6,348 bases of DNA from an uncultured Rhodospirillales bacterium (GTDB lineage: Bacteria > Pseudomonadota > Alphaproteobacteria > Rhodospirillales > Defluviicoccaceae), in NCBI GenBank assembly GCA_937127205.1, contig CAKZLS010000543.1, forward strand, positions 1 to 6,348, given 5' to 3'. The first letter of the stretch is position 1; each line of letters begins with the position of its first letter. This document shows positions 5,692 through 6,348 of this stretch, in pieces. The notes under the pieces were generated by a model. It worked only from the letters and a program-made list of their open reading frames with translations. It was not told the DNA's origin and did not search any database. A program made the translations under genes and the position numbers.

Positions 5692-6348
5692 CGATGCGGT
5701 CGTTGCCGCTGTCGGCGATCCAGGCCACGCCATCGCCTAGTTCGACCCCTTCGGGGGTCGTGAATGTGCCGAGTCCCTCGCCGCGCGAGCCGTCGCCGAT
5801 GACGCCCAGCAGCGTGCCGCCTTCGGCGATGATCTTGATGCTGTGGGTGTACTTGTCGGCGACCACTAGGGTGCCATCCGGAGCCACGTCAAGATAGCGT
5901 GGGCCGCTGAAATCGTAGGGCGTCCCCTGGAGAACGGTCTTGATTTGGAGTTCCGGGCTCATCCGGACCAGCCGGTCGTTGGCGGCGTCGGCGACCCACA
6001 GATCGCCGTCGGGAGCGAATTCCACATCGTGGGGCGACGATAGGCCGACGGTTTCCTTCACCAGCTCACCGCCTAGATAAATCAAGAGGTTGTTGGAACC
6101 GGCGCCCGTGGCGTAAATGCGGCCTCCGGGGCCGGCTAGCACGCCCTCGGGTTTGCGAATGCGCTCCGACAACTCGCCCACCAATGTGCCCGTGGCACCG
6201 TCGAGTTCATAGATGGTGATGCGGTGATTGTGGGTGTCGGCCACCAAAAGCCGGCCCTGTTCGTCGAAATCCACGTCGTGGGTGCCGTCCTGATGATCGG
6301 CACCGAAATGGCCGATCAGCTTTAGGCTTTCCGCATCCAGGATGACCA
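5666..6348 (-). CDS. NHL-repeat beta-propeller protein, C-terminal part
   Basis: The frame is open to the right edge; 226 residues are visible before TAG at 5668-5666. At least five NHL-type blade repeats, about 40-45 residues apart, are seen: VDFDEQGRLLVADTHNHRI (25-43), then blades near 67-91, 106-130 (VEFAPDGDLWVADAANDRLV), 150-174 (LDVAPDGTLVVADKYTHSI) and 198-226 (ending NDRIVKYRLSWD). Such propellers are usually binding scaffolds; related folds include gluconolactonase/SMP-30 and Vgb lyase, but no catalytic residues can be assigned here. The first codons and any signal peptide lie outside the window. A GTG at 6274 is inside the first visible repeat and is not the real start, because the same frame reads on upstream as propeller-like sequence. 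It converges on the amidotransferase gene with a 26-base overlap. Confidence 0.88.
   Translation of the reverse strand, partial: VILDAESLKLIGHFGADHQDGTHDVDFDEQGRLLVADTHNHRITIYELDGATGTLVGELSERIRKPEGVLAGPGGRIYATGAGSNNLLIYLGGELVKETVGLSSPHDVEFAPDGDLWVADAANDRLVRMSPELQIKTVLQGTPYDFSGPRYLDVAPDGTLVVADKYTHSIKIIAEGGTLLGVIGDGSRGEGLGTFTTPEGVELGDGVAWIADSGNDRIVKYRLSWD

Overview
The window is GC-rich with strong G/C preference at third codon positions. Its protein families (a fused-type Aas ligase, a MarR regulator with a cysteine-rich tail, a stand-alone GMP-synthase-like amidotransferase) suggest an alphaproteobacterial, perhaps Rhodospirillales-like, chromosome. That assignment is inferred from protein flavour, since no rRNA or marker gene is present. 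There is no transposase, integrase, tRNA or CRISPR array.

Left part (1-833, + strand): the 3' end of an acyl-ACP synthetase / 2-acylglycerophosphoethanolamine acyltransferase (Aas-like) gene, cut by the window edge. A gene-poor 293-base stretch follows. Its right end holds a compact 77-base nested palindrome with a cloverleaf-like folding potential (1044-1120).

Middle-left (3795 down to 1127, - strand): a tight cluster reading GNAT acetyltransferase, then a 610-residue DUF1186/SEC-C protein, then a small 83-codon reading frame. The first two are joined by a 4-base ATGA stop/start overlap. The third starts 9 bases after the second gene's stop, lies in the same frame, and is interrupted by an amber codon at codon 9. 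After that codon it still looks like real protein-coding sequence, so I annotate it as a probable pseudogene.

Middle-right (3931-5691, + strand): divergent from the GNAT gene across a 135-base intergenic region with two short inverted repeats. It holds a MarR-family regulator with a C-terminal Cys/His cluster, an 81-residue CxxC thioredoxin/glutaredoxin-like protein, and a class I glutamine amidotransferase. Each of the two gaps contains a stem-loop, one of them a perfect 18-bp stem. A thiol- or metal-sensing regulator next to a small thiol protein suggests a redox-related function, but this is inference from neighbourhood.

Right edge (6348 down to 5666, - strand): the 3' part of an NHL-repeat beta-propeller gene. 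It converges on the amidotransferase gene and overlaps its 3' end by 26 bases.
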